Below, one piece after another: positions 28,342 to 36,895 of a DNA stretch of 64,000 nucleotides. Below the pieces are notes generated by a model. It made no database searches, had not been told where the DNA came from, and was given only the letters and a program-made list of their open reading frames with translations. Positions within the stretch are counted from its first letter, which is position 1. Every line of letters begins with the position of its first letter. Origin of the DNA: Stygiolobus caldivivus (lineage in GTDB: Archaea > Thermoproteota > Thermoprotei_A > Sulfolobales > Sulfolobaceae); contig NZ_AP024597.1 in assembly GCF_019704315.1 (NCBI RefSeq), positions 930,001-994,000 of the forward strand, in the 5' to 3' direction. Both the position numbers and the translations under genes were made by a program.

Positions 28342-29376
28342 ATGGAGGCTGTAATCCTTCACGGTGGGCAGGGTACCAGGCTCAGGCCCCTAACACATAC
28401 CGGCCCTAAACAGCTCATAAAAGTAGCCGGAAAACCTGTCTCGCAGTGGGTCTTAGAGCAGATAAGGGACGCAGGGATAAAGGACGTGGTAATTATACTG
28501 GGCGATAACACACCTACGAGGGTCGTAGATTATTACGGAGACGGGAGCAGATTCGGGGTGAAAATAACTTATGTATATCAGGGAAAAGCTAGGGGACTAG
28601 CGGACGCTGTATATAAAGTAAAGGACGTAGTTTCAGATAAATTCCTCGTCTACCTCGGGGATAACGTCGTACCCTATGACTTAGAAAAATTCTCGTCCTT
28701 TAAGGGTTCAGCATCTATACTTTTAGCGAAAGTCGAAAACCCCAACAGGTTCGGTGTGGCGGTAATAGAGGAAGGAAAAGTGGTAAAGCTCGTTGAGAAA
28801 CCTAAGGAGCCAATATCGGACCTAGCACTGGTAGGTGTCTACGGTTTTACAAGGGAGATCTTTGATGTAATAGAAGGGCTCAAGCCCAGCTGGAGGGGTG
28901 AGCTGGAAATAACTGACGCGATCCAGGGGTTAATAGATAGGGGGAGGGAAGTAAACTACGAGGTAGTACAAGGCTGGTGGAAAGACACCGGGACCCCTAG
29001 GGACATACTCGAGGCTAACGCTTTTCTCCTTGACAGACACGCTGAGAGAAAGATAGAAGGAGAAGTCGAAAATTCAACCATTGACGGGAGAGTAATAGTG
29101 GAGAAAGGGGCTGTGATAAAGAACTCTGTCGTAAGGGGGCCTACATACATAGGTAAGGACAGTAAGGTCGTCAACTCGTACATAGGTCCTTTCACTTCTG
29201 TAGGTGATTCTAGTGAAATTGTTGACAGCGAAATAGAATACAGTGTGATCCTAGACAGAGTTAGGATTAAGGGCGTATCGTTGATGGACTCACTAGTTGG
29301 TAATAACGCAAATGTAGAGAAAGGAGGAAGGTGGCAAAAGTTAATTATAGGTGAAAACTCTTCGGTGATATTATGA
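28342..29376 (+). CDS. rfbA: Glucose-1-phosphate thymidylyltransferase with left-handed beta-helix tail
   Basis: 344 residues. The nucleotidyltransferase signature GGQGTRLRPLTHTGPKQLIKVAGKP is at about 8-32, with YLGDNV (metal site) and KPKEPISDLALVGVY. Residues about 245-344 carry hexapeptide-like repeats (STIDGRVIVEKGAVIKNSVV ...) forming a left-handed beta-helix, an extra absent from short bacterial RmlA but usual in archaeal homologues. It makes dTDP-glucose. Overlaps rfbB by 4 nt (ATGA). Confidence 0.93.
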   Translation: MEAVILHGGQGTRLRPLTHTGPKQLIKVAGKPVSQWVLEQIRDAGIKDVVIILGDNTPTRVVDYYGDGSRFGVKITYVYQGKARGLADAVYKVKDVVSDKFLVYLGDNVVPYDLEKFSSFKGSASILLAKVENPNRFGVAVIEEGKVVKLVEKPKEPISDLALVGVYGFTREIFDVIEGLKPSWRGELEITDAIQGLIDRGREVNYEVVQGWWKDTGTPRDILEANAFLLDRHAERKIEGEVENSTIDGRVIVEKGAVIKNSVVRGPTYIGKDSKVVNSYIGPFTSVGDSSEIVDSEIEYSVILDRVRIKGVSLMDSLVGNNANVEKGGRWQKLIIGENSSVIL

Positions 29377-30332
29377 AAATAGTGGTAATAGGAGGAGCAG
29401 GTTTTATAGGCTCTGCATTCGTAAGGGAGCTTAACAAAAGGGCAATTAAGCCATTAGTCGTTGACTTACTTACTTATGCCGGTAGAGAGGAGAACCTACG
29501 TGGTACAGACCACGAGTTTATAAGAGCTGATGTGAGAAGTGATGAGATCCACGAGATCATTAAGGGGTATTCACCGGAGGTAGTAATAAATTTTGCAGCT
29601 GAGACGCATGTAGATAGGTCGATTTATAAGCCCCAAGACTTCATTACTACTAACGTCTTAGGGACGGTCAACCTGTTGGAAGCTTCGAGAAAGTTCGGCT
29701 TCAATTACGTCCACATTTCGACAGACGAGGTTTACGGTGAAGAGTGCGGGGACGAGGAGTCGCCTTTAAGGCCTTCCTCTCCGTATAGCGCTTCTAAAGC
29801 GTCAGCGGACCTCTTCGTAAAAGCCTATGTCAGGACTTACGGCATAAAGGCGATACTAGTCAGGCCCTCTAATAATTACGGGCCGAGACAGTTCCCTGAG
29901 AAGTTAATCCCTAAGGCTATAATAAGGACTTTATTGGGTATGCACGTACCGGTCTACGGTGACGGCAAGGCTGAGAGAGACTGGATCTATGTCGAGGACA
30001 CCGCGAGGATAATATACGAGGTCATGGAGAGGGCTAAGTGGAGAGGAGAGGCATATAATATCCCCGGGGGGCAGAGGTATAACGTATTAGACGTTATGAG
30101 GATGTTAGGAGAAGTCATGGGTAAAGAAGTTAAGATAAAGTTTGTCTCAGATAGACCGGGTCATGATAGGAGGTACTGTATGACTACGAGCCTCAAATAC
30201 GAAGTTACCCCAATAAAAGAAGGGTTAAGGAAGACTTACGAGTGGTATTTGAATAACAAGTGGTGGTGGGAGCCCTTAATAGGTGATAAGTTCTTCGTCG
30301 AGGACGAGCCTTGGGTAGCTTCTAGGAGTTAA
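29373..30332 (+). CDS. rfbB: dTDP-glucose 4,6-dehydratase
   Basis: 319 residues. NAD-binding loop GGAGFIGSAFVREL, the ETHVDRSI segment, HISTDEVYGE (catalytic T-D-E), active-site YSASKASADLFV, RPSNNYGPRQFPEKLIP and a C-terminal DRPGHDRRY motif, all as in RmlB. It performs the second step, dTDP-glucose to the 4-keto-6-deoxy sugar. Last gene of the rfbDAB operon; convergent with the FkbM-type gene. Confidence 0.96.
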   Translation: MKIVVIGGAGFIGSAFVRELNKRAIKPLVVDLLTYAGREENLRGTDHEFIRADVRSDEIHEIIKGYSPEVVINFAAETHVDRSIYKPQDFITTNVLGTVNLLEASRKFGFNYVHISTDEVYGEECGDEESPLRPSSPYSASKASADLFVKAYVRTYGIKAILVRPSNNYGPRQFPEKLIPKAIIRTLLGMHVPVYGDGKAERDWIYVEDTARIIYEVMERAKWRGEAYNIPGGQRYNVLDVMRMLGEVMGKEVKIKFVSDRPGHDRRYCMTTSLKYEVTPIKEGLRKTYEWYLNNKWWWEPLIGDKFFVEDEPWVASRS

Positions 30333-30349
30333 GTGAACTCCCGCACCTA

Positions 30350-31099
30350 TTACTTGACCTTATTATATAGGATATAAGTAGTCGTAGGGCTAGTATCTGT
30401 TCTCTTTAACTCCTTAAACCCCTTTTCTTTCAAGATTCCTTCTATGAGATTTATCCTTTGTTTTCTCACCTCTATCAGGATTTCCCTTGTATTCTCTAGA
30501 GTCTTAGTAGCTCCCCTAATGACGTTAATTTCCGCATCCTCGACGTCTATTTTAAGCAAATCTACGTTAGATATCTCTAATGAGTCTAGGGTAATAGTCT
30601 TTACCTTAATTAACGTCCCGTTACTACCGAATAGTGATGAACCTACTGAGCTTACGCTGAAATTCATTTCCGCGGATTTATCAAATAATGCCATGTTATA
30701 TAGCTGTACTCTCTCGGTTAGGTTATTGTCTGTAACGTTCTTTTTCAATAATCTATAGCTGAACGGGTTAGGTTCAAAAGAATAGACATAGGCTCCCGCC
30801 TTACCTGCCCTCAACGTGTAAGTGCCTATATATGCTCCGGCATCGACAAAAGTCTTCAAGTCCTTAAAATTTATCCATCTAAGTACAGAGTATTCATGAG
30901 TTCCTAATAAAATCCCTAAATCATAATCCAGCATTGAATACCTTAAGTTCCAGACCATCCCATTATACTTTACCCTCACATAATTTTCGTCGTCTTCCCT
31001 CATTGTCCTTTTACGAGTAAAAAAGTACTTGAACATCTTGTACGAATCGCTAACACTAAGAGGTCTGACCCTAGTATACTCTAATATTTTACTTGACAT
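30350..31099 (-). CDS. FkbM-family methyltransferase
   Basis: 249 residues. AdoMet site FVDAGAYIGTYTLRAGKAG with YSFEPNPFSY (acidic loop), then LLKIDVEDAEINVIRGATK, the FkbM hallmark. Members of the family O-methylate sugars and secondary metabolites. Its place between the rhamnose operon and a glycosyltransferase suggests it methylates a sugar of the S-layer glycan or another surface glycan. Confidence 0.9.
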   Translation of the reverse strand: MSSKILEYTRVRPLSVSDSYKMFKYFFTRKRTMREDDENYVRVKYNGMVWNLRYSMLDYDLGILLGTHEYSVLRWINFKDLKTFVDAGAYIGTYTLRAGKAGAYVYSFEPNPFSYRLLKKNVTDNNLTERVQLYNMALFDKSAEMNFSVSSVGSSLFGSNGTLIKVKTITLDSLEISNVDLLKIDVEDAEINVIRGATKTLENTREILIEVRKQRINLIEGILKEKGFKELKRTDTSPTTTYILYNKVK

Positions 31100-31320
31100 T
31101 GTTAATAATATTACTCCGTGTTAGTTTATAAGTATTAAAGTGGATAAGACTAAGTTTTATAGCGTAAATTTACCTTTGTGGAGGACTTAGTATGCAGAAA
31201 ACCACAAGGTTTTATAGTCGTATATCGTCGTAATAGCATTGAGGTATTCTAACACTACCGTGAATTCTAGGGATTAAATTAACCTTTTATCCCAAAATAC
31301 TTTATTCGATTTGTAACTAC

Positions 31321-32385
31321 ATGGGTTTTACTATCGTCTTAAGGGTCTTATGGAACGGCGGGGTCGCGAGGATCGCTGTAGAGCAGAGCAGGGTGACCAA
31401 GTCTAAACTCCTCGTCCTCAGGGAGAGCTTTAACGACTATGACCTAAAAGGCGTTGATGTCTCCTTTCTGAGGAGAAAAGGCGAAAAGGGGTCCTTCACT
31501 CCCCTCTTTAGGAGGCTTACAAAACTATACGCCCCACAAAGGGGGGACGAAGCTACCGTAGACCTCGACCTCATCCTTAAGGCTGTACGACTCGTAAAAG
31601 GTAAAGCACTTTACCACGACCAGTTCGCCGGTATATCAGGTTACCTTAGAAAACTGTTTTACGGTGAAGACTACGCTTTATACCTGCACGAGACCTCCCT
31701 ACCCCTGAAGGGCCTTAAATACTCCTTACCGAGGAAGGTGGAGTGGGAGGTACTGAAGAAAGCTAAAGTCGTTATGACCAACTCCATGTGGAACGCTGAT
31801 ACGCTAAAGGGGTTCGGTATTAACGCTGAAGTACTCTACCCGGGGTGTTATCCGGACAAGGACATAGAAAGGGAAAGGGAAGACATAGTGCTAGCCGTGT
31901 CCATGTGGGACGCGGGCAGGAGGCCGGAACTCTACGGCGAACTGGCGAGGAAAATTAAGGGAAAATTAATAATGGCAGGGTCTTGGGCCAGGAAAGATAC
32001 TATGGAGAAGTTCATGAAAGACTACCCTGAAGTCGCGGTCACAGGGAAGATAAGTGAAGGGGAACTCAACTCCCTCTATAGGAAAGCGTCGCTCTTTATA
32101 CGCTTCGGTTTTAACGAGAGGGGGCCTGGGATGGGCGTATTAGAGGCGTTAGCCCACGGGACGCCGGTAATAGTGAACGAAGGTCTGGGAGGGAAAGAGT
32201 TCATAAAAGACTATGAGAACGGGTTCGTAGTGAAAGACGTGGACGAGGCAGCCCAAAGGGTGAACGAAGTGTTAAGTGACGGAGTATTGAGGGGGAAGAT
32301 GGTCAACTCTGCATGGGAAACTGCAAAGGAGTACTCTTGGTATAGGCACGGTGAGAGGTTAACGGAAATTATGGAAAAAATATGA
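31321..32385 (+). CDS. GT4-like glycosyltransferase
   Basis: 354 residues with the two-domain GT-B plan. The C-terminal half shows DIVLAVSMWDAGRRPEL, AVTGKISEGELNSLYRKASLFIRFGFNERGPGMGVLEALAHGTPVIV, which is the nucleotide-sugar site with the E-x7-E glutamates (E-R-G-P-G-M-G-V-L-E). No signal peptide or membrane helix, so it acts at the inner face of the membrane. It probably adds a sugar, perhaps rhamnose, to the surface glycan. Confidence 0.88.
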   Translation: MGFTIVLRVLWNGGVARIAVEQSRVTKSKLLVLRESFNDYDLKGVDVSFLRRKGEKGSFTPLFRRLTKLYAPQRGDEATVDLDLILKAVRLVKGKALYHDQFAGISGYLRKLFYGEDYALYLHETSLPLKGLKYSLPRKVEWEVLKKAKVVMTNSMWNADTLKGFGINAEVLYPGCYPDKDIEREREDIVLAVSMWDAGRRPELYGELARKIKGKLIMAGSWARKDTMEKFMKDYPEVAVTGKISEGELNSLYRKASLFIRFGFNERGPGMGVLEALAHGTPVIVNEGLGGKEFIKDYENGFVVKDVDEAAQRVNEVLSDGVLRGKMVNSAWETAKEYSWYRHGERLTEIMEKI

Positions 32386-32860
32386 CGTCTGCAGTTTATC
32401 CCTCAGCCGTAAGGCCTTCTAGTCTAAGCAAACACGGTGCTTTGGGCAGTTGGTGTAGAAGTCGCGGGCTGTTTAGTGATTTGCTGACTGGAAGCTTTAA
32501 CCATACTGGGAGTACTGTAATCCAGTTTAGGCACTTATTTTGTAGATGAGGTTTCAGGGACATGTCAGGGATGACAACTTTCCCGACCCGTTTAGGGATT
32601 TGAGGTAGTAGGGTTTATCGCTGTACTCAATTACCACCTTTTCCAAGTATTTATTCAATTAATTATATTTAGAAGAAATTTAGCTAATATACTTAAAAAA
32701 CTTTTCTGTTTAAGGTATTTAACCTAATTCTCTACCTAATGAATAAATACCACTCGTGAACGGTAGAAAATGAAAGATCGAAATTTGGATTTCCTTGAAA
32801 TTAAACATAGTTATGCAAAAATCTTATATTTATGATTGATATAAGATAAAGTGGATAAAT
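32386..32860. other. Intergenic, no gene seen
   Basis: 475 bp. It carries the promoter of the DUF2173 gene at its right end; the rest shows no coding signal. Confidence 0.4.
32823..32832 (+). promoter_or_regulatory. TATA box for the DUF2173 gene
   Basis: CTTATATTTA preceded by an A-rich BRE-like stretch, about 33 nt before the ATG. This would leave a leader of some 8-10 nt including GTGG, which may aid initiation. Confidence 0.6.
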
Positions 32861-33202
32861 ATGAGCGAAGCAAAACTCGAAAGGCTAATGAAAATAAAGG
32901 GAGCAATAGCAGCCGGTCATTTTTCAGCAGACGGAAAACTACTGGCGTACAAAGGGGATATACCTAAAGAAATAGCTGAAATGGTAGCTAAAATGTGTGC
33001 AGCAAACACTTTAACAGCTGAAATGCAGGCTGACGGCTTTTCTGCCCTGACTAAAATGAAGTGGTCTCCCCTCCACGGTTGGGCAGTAGCTGCTGGTGAT
33101 TATGCTGTATGTGTTATGGACCACTACGGTGTGTTCGTGAAGCTCTCTGAAGCAGACTTCAACGCTATATTTAAGGAGTTAGGAGAAACGGTCAGGTCTT
33201 AA
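32861..33202 (+). CDS. DUF2173-family protein
   Basis: 113 residues. Reads LMKIKGAIAAGHFSADGKLLAYKGDI, then MCAANTLTAEMQADGF and DYAVCVMDHYGVFVKLSEADFN, which resembles a roadblock/LC7-like fold. From family knowledge, DUF2173 proteins occur in Sulfolobales and sulfur-oxidising bacteria, often near heterodisulfide-reductase-like sulfur oxidation genes; none are adjacent here. The strong promoter and compact gene suggest high expression. Precise function unknown. Confidence 0.8.
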   Translation: MSEAKLERLMKIKGAIAAGHFSADGKLLAYKGDIPKEIAEMVAKMCAANTLTAEMQADGFSALTKMKWSPLHGWAVAAGDYAVCVMDHYGVFVKLSEADFNAIFKELGETVRS

Positions 33203-33739
33203 AAAACCTCTTTTTTCTCCCTTCCAACCTTTTTATCCCTAAAAGTGTCCTACTCATTCACATCTCCTTTGCACTTTCCATAACCCTTGAAACGGGTTTA
33301 TGGGTCACTAAGGTGTCCTTTGTGAATTGAAATATCCTCTATCTATAGTCGATTGTGGGCAAATTATAACACGTAGAAATTGTAGGGGAAACGTAAATCG
33401 CCCTTAATATACGTCACAGTAATAATTTTATGCAGAGGGGCGAGAAGGTAACGGGTATAGAGAGTTGGACAATATATAATTAGGTTTGTTACGAGCTGTG
33501 CATACTTAGTCTGTGTAAACACTCTATATTAGGATGTCATATGACACGAGTACAAAAAACCACATATGGTATTATACGACTAGGTTTCTTACGCGCGTAA
33601 AACCGTAGGTCATTTTAAGCTCGGGTTCGACCGGACCCTACAACCGGTTTAAACTGTAATCCGTGACTGTGGCTGGTAGGGAATATTACCTTAGGTCATT
33701 ATGTTAAAAATATTTTACTCTTACGTCGTTATCCAACTT
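33203..33739. other. Intergenic with family-3 repeat
   Basis: About 540 bp. It holds a copy of a third dispersed repeat (33302-33376) and two similar words, ATTAGGTTTGTTACG and ACTAGGTTTCTTACG (about 33480 and 33580). No gene was seen. Confidence 0.4.
33302..33376. repeat. Family-3 dispersed repeat, copy A
   Basis: Matches 41031-41108: both begin GGGTC-CACTAA, share TTGTGAATTGAA and end CAAAT(A/T)A...AACACGTA. Ends are not clearly inverted. Confidence 0.5.
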
Positions 33740-33955
33740 ATGCAGGGCCAACCTATAAGGATACCTAAAGAGTTAAAGCAGAAGATGATGAAGTATAACG
33801 TCAACTGGAATAAGGTGATATCCGATTTCGTAAACGAGAAGATAAGGGAGTTAGAAAGGCTGGAACACGCGAAAAAAGGTATTGAAATACTCAGGTCTTT
33901 GGAACTGTCATACGCGGGTGATAAGGAGGTGGTGAGAAATCGGAACAGTAGTTGA
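33740..33955 (+). CDS. vapB: VapB-type antitoxin
   Basis: 71 residues from the ATG at 33740 (MQGQPIRIPKELKQ); the longer frame from 33701 adds a leader unlike the family. The N-terminal strand IRIPKELKQKMMKYNVNWNKVISDFVNEKIREL is a ribbon-helix-helix DNA-binding fold, and the remainder should wrap the toxin. It is followed at once by a PIN-domain gene, the standard VapBC order. The last codons overlap the frame of the toxin's N-terminal residues. Confidence 0.8.
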   Translation: MQGQPIRIPKELKQKMMKYNVNWNKVISDFVNEKIRELERLEHAKKGIEILRSLELSYAGDKEVVRNRNSS

Positions 33956-33977
33956 CGCTACAGTCCTTTCCCATATA

Positions 33978-34346
33978 GTGTTGAAAGGTAAAGACTGGGA
34001 AAAGTTAGCGGAATACATACCTAACTCCGCTACACTGGACTTAGCCATAGCCGAGACATTAAACGCTATAACTAACGCAAAGAAGAGGAGAGTAGTGAAC
34101 GAAGAGGTGTCAGAAAAACTGCTCATGGCCTTGAACGAGTTTTCGAGCTCCATGGACGTGTATGAGAGTAAATACTATTTGAGTAGGGGCTTTAAACTCG
34201 CCATATCCCACAACATCAGTGCCTATTCCGCCCTCTACTTAGTCTTAGCCCAAGAACTGGGATATAAGCTGGTCTCACTAGACCAGAAGCAGGTCAAGCT
34301 TGCAGAGAGACTAGGTATAGAGGCGGTGAAGTTACCGAGCAGTTGA
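33978..34346 (+). CDS. vapC: VapC-type PIN-domain toxin, start uncertain and one catalytic site altered
   Basis: PIN-domain ribonuclease partner of VapB. The frame is open from 33936 (EIGTVVDATVLSH), which holds the first catalytic Asp (VVDAT), but no ATG, GTG or TTG exists there; the first usable start, the GTG at 33978, would cut it off. Later sites: E in AIAETLNA is present, the usual D in the Y-D-A-LY motif is Ser here (AYSALYLVLA), and D is present in VSLDQKQ. A 1-nt change in the GAGAAATCGG stretch could explain the missing start. The toxin may be inactive, or start at a rare codon. Confidence 0.65.
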   Translation: MLKGKDWEKLAEYIPNSATLDLAIAETLNAITNAKKRRVVNEEVSEKLLMALNEFSSSMDVYESKYYLSRGFKLAISHNISAYSALYLVLAQELGYKLVSLDQKQVKLAERLGIEAVKLPSS

Positions 34347-34443
34347 CCGGTTTACGCGGGTGACCCCTAAGTACAAAGTGTGGCTATAAACTGAGATTGT
34401 AGGTTTTAAGTCCTTGAACCCACTCTGTTAGTTTGCATTTGAT

Positions 34444-34544
34444 TATACTTAGTCAGGGACTAAAAGGCAAGGCCCGTTTCCTTATTTAGCAGATTTTTCA
34501 GCGCTATACTAATGGCACTATCGTCCTTTATTAACTGCGGGTAT
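34444..34544. repeat. Family-1 inverted-repeat element, copy C
   Basis: Starts TATACTTAGTCAGGGACTAAAA, inner ATTTAGCAGATTTTTCAG, ends GTCCTTTATTAACTGCGGGTA. Type-1 core, somewhat drifted. Confidence 0.75.
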
Positions 34545-34649
34545 TTGCTCGGTCAGTTTGTAAAGGACAACAGGAGATTTAGCCTAAACTATACGCCATC
34601 GCCGTAAATATGACGAAGCAGTTTGCCCTTTAGTGCTTTACTGAGTATA
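34542..34649. repeat. Family-1 element, copy D (subtype 2)
   Basis: Starts TATTTGCTCGGTCAGTTTG, then TAAAGGACAACAGGAGATTTAGC; ends TTTGCCCTTTAGTGCTTTA and CTGAGTATA. The inner TTTAGCCTAAACTATACGC(C/T)ATCGC is shared with 56472-56576 and, inverted, with 35999-36103. Confidence 0.85.
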
Positions 34650-34922
34650 ATATAACACTTTACATAAACCGCATAGTCAGTTATGCCTTAGATACTTGTC
34701 CGTGTACTGAGGGATATGTTCTAATCCTTCCGCTTAGTGAATGTATTAAGTTTATATTCCAAGTAGTAAGAACGGGCATAGTGTCGTTACTGAGTTATAA
34801 GGTCTCTTCACAGTACTTAAGGTATTTTAAGCCCTTTTCTTATATAACTCTGGCGGGCAGTATTTCTCTCATGCATAATTTGTAGTTTAATAACGCCACT
34901 ATGACTTACCGCAACGGTTAAC

Positions 34923-35285
34923 TCACTTTGTTATAATATTTAATATTTCGTGGACTTTTTGAGACATCTTTTTCGCTTCTTCATAACCAATCCTCATCTC
35001 ATGGAAACCGTAAATATGGAGGTACCACGCATCGACCCATATTGAATACATTTCAGGTGAAATTGCCTTAGCCCCTTCGAAGAGTAAAGCAGATGACCAC
35101 CTACCACTTTTCTTTACTTTTTCTAGTATTTCTTTCAGGTTTAGTTCTTTCACCATTAGCTTTATCGCTTCCTCTGCGGCTTTGTAATATTTCTCACTTG
35201 CTTGAACAACATCCCCCTTATCTAGTAACTCATCAGCTTCCCTAATCCAGTTTGAGATCAACGACCTTATCTGAGAGCTCGACAA
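34923..35285 (-). CDS. PaREP1-family protein, second of a pair
   Basis: 120 residues, all helical. Family core READELLDKGDVVQASEKYYKAAEEAIKLMV, as in PaREP1 proteins first seen in Pyrobaculum, which resemble HEPN bundles. The C-terminal half (WSSALLFEGAKAISPEMYSIW...) differs from that of the upstream gene. Its start overlaps the end of that gene by 44 nt. Codons for its core are identical at DNA level to the neighbour over 132 bp. The function of PaREP1 proteins is not established; a toxin-antitoxin or nucleotide-related role is possible. Confidence 0.8.
   Translation of the reverse strand: MSSSQIRSLISNWIREADELLDKGDVVQASEKYYKAAEEAIKLMVKELNLKEILEKVKKSGRWSSALLFEGAKAISPEMYSIWVDAWYLHIYGFHEMRIGYEEAKKMSQKVHEILNIITK
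35114..35245 (-). repeat. Exact 132-bp direct repeat, copy in downstream PaREP1 gene
   Basis: Identical base for base to 35454-35585, 340 bp away. It codes for the shared helical core of both PaREP1 proteins; identity stops sharply on each side. Confidence 0.95.
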
Positions 35286-35625
35286 GCTCTCTCACTTTTT
35301 CTGCCTCCACGGCTAAAATATCTTTTGTTAGGTTAGCAGTAAGTATTACAACTGCTGATTTCCATAGTTCTACTACCTTCTCGTCACCTAACTTCTGAGA
35401 TATTTGAAGGACAGCGTCGTGTAAGATCCCTAAACTCCAATAACCCTCTTCTCTTACTTTTTCTAGTATTTCTTTCAGGTTTAGTTCTTTCACCATTAGC
35501 TTTATCGCTTCCTCTGCGGCTTTGTAATATTTCTCACTTGCTTGAACAACATCCCCCTTATCTAGTAACTCATCAGCTTCCCTAAGTAATATATCTGCTG
35601 CGGAAAGAATACTAGTACTGGACAT
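35242..35625 (-). CDS. PaREP1-family protein, first of a pair
   Basis: 127 residues with the same core as the next gene (LREADELLDKGDVVQASEKYY) but a different N-terminal ten residues and a different C-terminal half (WSLGILHDAVLQISQKLGDEKVVELWKSAVVILTANL...). The two frames overlap by 44 nt, so they are translated together. The mosaic pattern, identical core and unlike ends, suggests gene conversion or a very recent partial duplication. Confidence 0.8.
   Translation of the reverse strand: MSSTSILSAADILLREADELLDKGDVVQASEKYYKAAEEAIKLMVKELNLKEILEKVREEGYWSLGILHDAVLQISQKLGDEKVVELWKSAVVILTANLTKDILAVEAEKVRELVELSDKVVDLKLD
35454..35585 (-). repeat. Exact 132-bp direct repeat, copy in upstream PaREP1 gene
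   Basis: Partner of 35114-35245; see that entry for the comparison. Confidence 0.95.
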
Positions 35626-36150
35626 TACTTTATATTATATCCCTAGTCTAAAAAAATTTTAAGGCAAATTAACTGTTACATTATACTGCCCGTGGCTCCT
35701 TACACACGGTTTAGCCGTGCTGGTTCCGGTAGTTTAACGCCGTTTGAATAACGAAAGTACCGGAAAGGGGACTATGCTTAAAGAGAAAGCCTTTATCTCA
35801 TGGATCCCCCTAATTTTCTCTATTGAGGCTGTAGCTCCAGCTAGCACAGCCTTGAAGTCGAGTAATGTAGATATTCACTTTCATCTGGATAGATAGAAAA
35901 TTTCACTTCTAACTAAACTTTTCCGCTACCCTCCTAAACTGTTTCGGTTATTGAAATAATGAATATATTATCGTTATTAATAATAATGATGATGATAATA
36001 TACTCAGTAATACACTAAAGGGCAAGTCCTTCGTTGTATATATAGCGGATGCGTATACTTTAGGCTAAAGCTCCTGTTGTCCTTTATAAACTGACCGAGT
36101 ATAAATTAAAATGATTAAAAGTTACACAGCATTATTCTACCACCCGTTAT
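35626..36150. other. Intergenic with family-1 element
   Basis: 525 bp. It contains subtype-2 copy E (35999-36103) and, just before it, an AATAATAATGATGATGATAA microsatellite-like run. No gene was seen. Confidence 0.5.
35999..36103. repeat. Family-1 element, copy E (subtype 2, inverted)
   Basis: Starts TATACTCAGTAATACACTAAA and ends GTCCTTTATAAACTGACCGA plus GTATA. It is copy D in reverse, including the GTATACTTTAGGCTAAAG core. Confidence 0.85.
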
Positions 36151-36525
36151 CTAGTCCCACGTCCACACTTTTCCTACCCTCCTAAACCTCTTCCTTACCT
36201 CACTGAAGGTCTCCTTCATCTCTTTAATAAAATGTCCGTCACCGCATAATATGTTCCCGTCCTCTATGATTTCGAGGATGAAAGTCGAGCCGTCCCTCAA
36301 TTTCTTCAGGAACACTTCAGTGTTCATGGCTACCGGCATCACCTTAGGGTCGTCTGGGTCAAAAGTCATTGCAAAACCCTCTCTCGGGTCTTTAGGAAAG
36401 GCGTCTGATACTATTAATACGTCAATATCACTTTCGTTAGTGTAATCCCCCCTTGAATAAGACCCGAAGAGTATGATCACCTTCGGGTTAAACCTTGAAT
36501 ATCTTTCGCACAGTTCCTCGAACAA
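36151..36525 (-). CDS. MNT-type minimal nucleotidyltransferase
   Basis: 124 residues. Pol-beta-like motif GSYSRGDYTNESDIDVLIV at 21-39 gives the G-S-x3-G and D33-x-D35 metal site. With the overlapping HEPN gene upstream (38-nt overlap) it forms a HEPN/MNT toxin-antitoxin pair, in which MNT silences the HEPN RNase, in known cases by adding AMP to it. The C-terminal extension (EMKETFSEVRKRFRRVGKVWTWD) is basic. Confidence 0.9.
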   Translation of the reverse strand: MFEELCERYSRFNPKVIILFGSYSRGDYTNESDIDVLIVSDAFPKDPREGFAMTFDPDDPKVMPVAMNTEVFLKKLRDGSTFILEIIEDGNILCGDGHFIKEMKETFSEVRKRFRRVGKVWTWD

Positions 36526-36895
36526 CCCCTTTCACCCATTCGAGGATCTTTTTACCACACTCGAAACACCTCCTAGCCGTACTCTCGTTATAATAATCTT
36601 CTGGGGGCCCTTCATCATAAACATCCGGATATCTAGAGGGGATATAATGCTTGTCCAGCTCCTGCCCGCATTCTTCTATATCTTTAGGTACTTGGACATT
36701 TGCATTACGGAGGAGAATAGTAATAGACTGGCCTCTCGCCTCGAGGTGGTAAAAGTTTAATAGTGCTTTTACTGCCTTCTCTGCAGTCTGTTGTGACTCA
36801 TAACACGTTTCTTCATAAAGTCCATATTGCATATTGACCTCGGCGGACTTTAAGTTCCTTTCAGCTTGCCTCAGCCAGTCATTGTATCTTTGCAT
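36488..36895 (-). CDS. HEPN-domain protein
   Basis: 135 residues, helical, DWLRQAERNLKSAEVNMQYGLYEETCYESQQTAEKAVKALL being the classic HEPN start. The middle has LDKHYIPSRYPDVY as in many archaeal HEPN proteins. The R-x4-6-H ribonuclease motif was not seen clearly, so activity as an RNase is uncertain. Its end overlaps the MNT gene start. Toxin candidate of the pair. Confidence 0.88.
   Translation of the reverse strand: MQRYNDWLRQAERNLKSAEVNMQYGLYEETCYESQQTAEKAVKALLNFYHLEARGQSITILLRNANVQVPKDIEECGQELDKHYIPSRYPDVYDEGPPEDYYNESTARRCFECGKKILEWVKGVVRGTVRKIFKV

Larger units (their letters stand above)
34347..34922. other. Intergenic with two family-1 elements back to back
   Basis: 576 bp. Copies C and D lie end to end (34444-34649) and are of different subtypes. 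No gene was seen in the rest. Confidence 0.5.
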
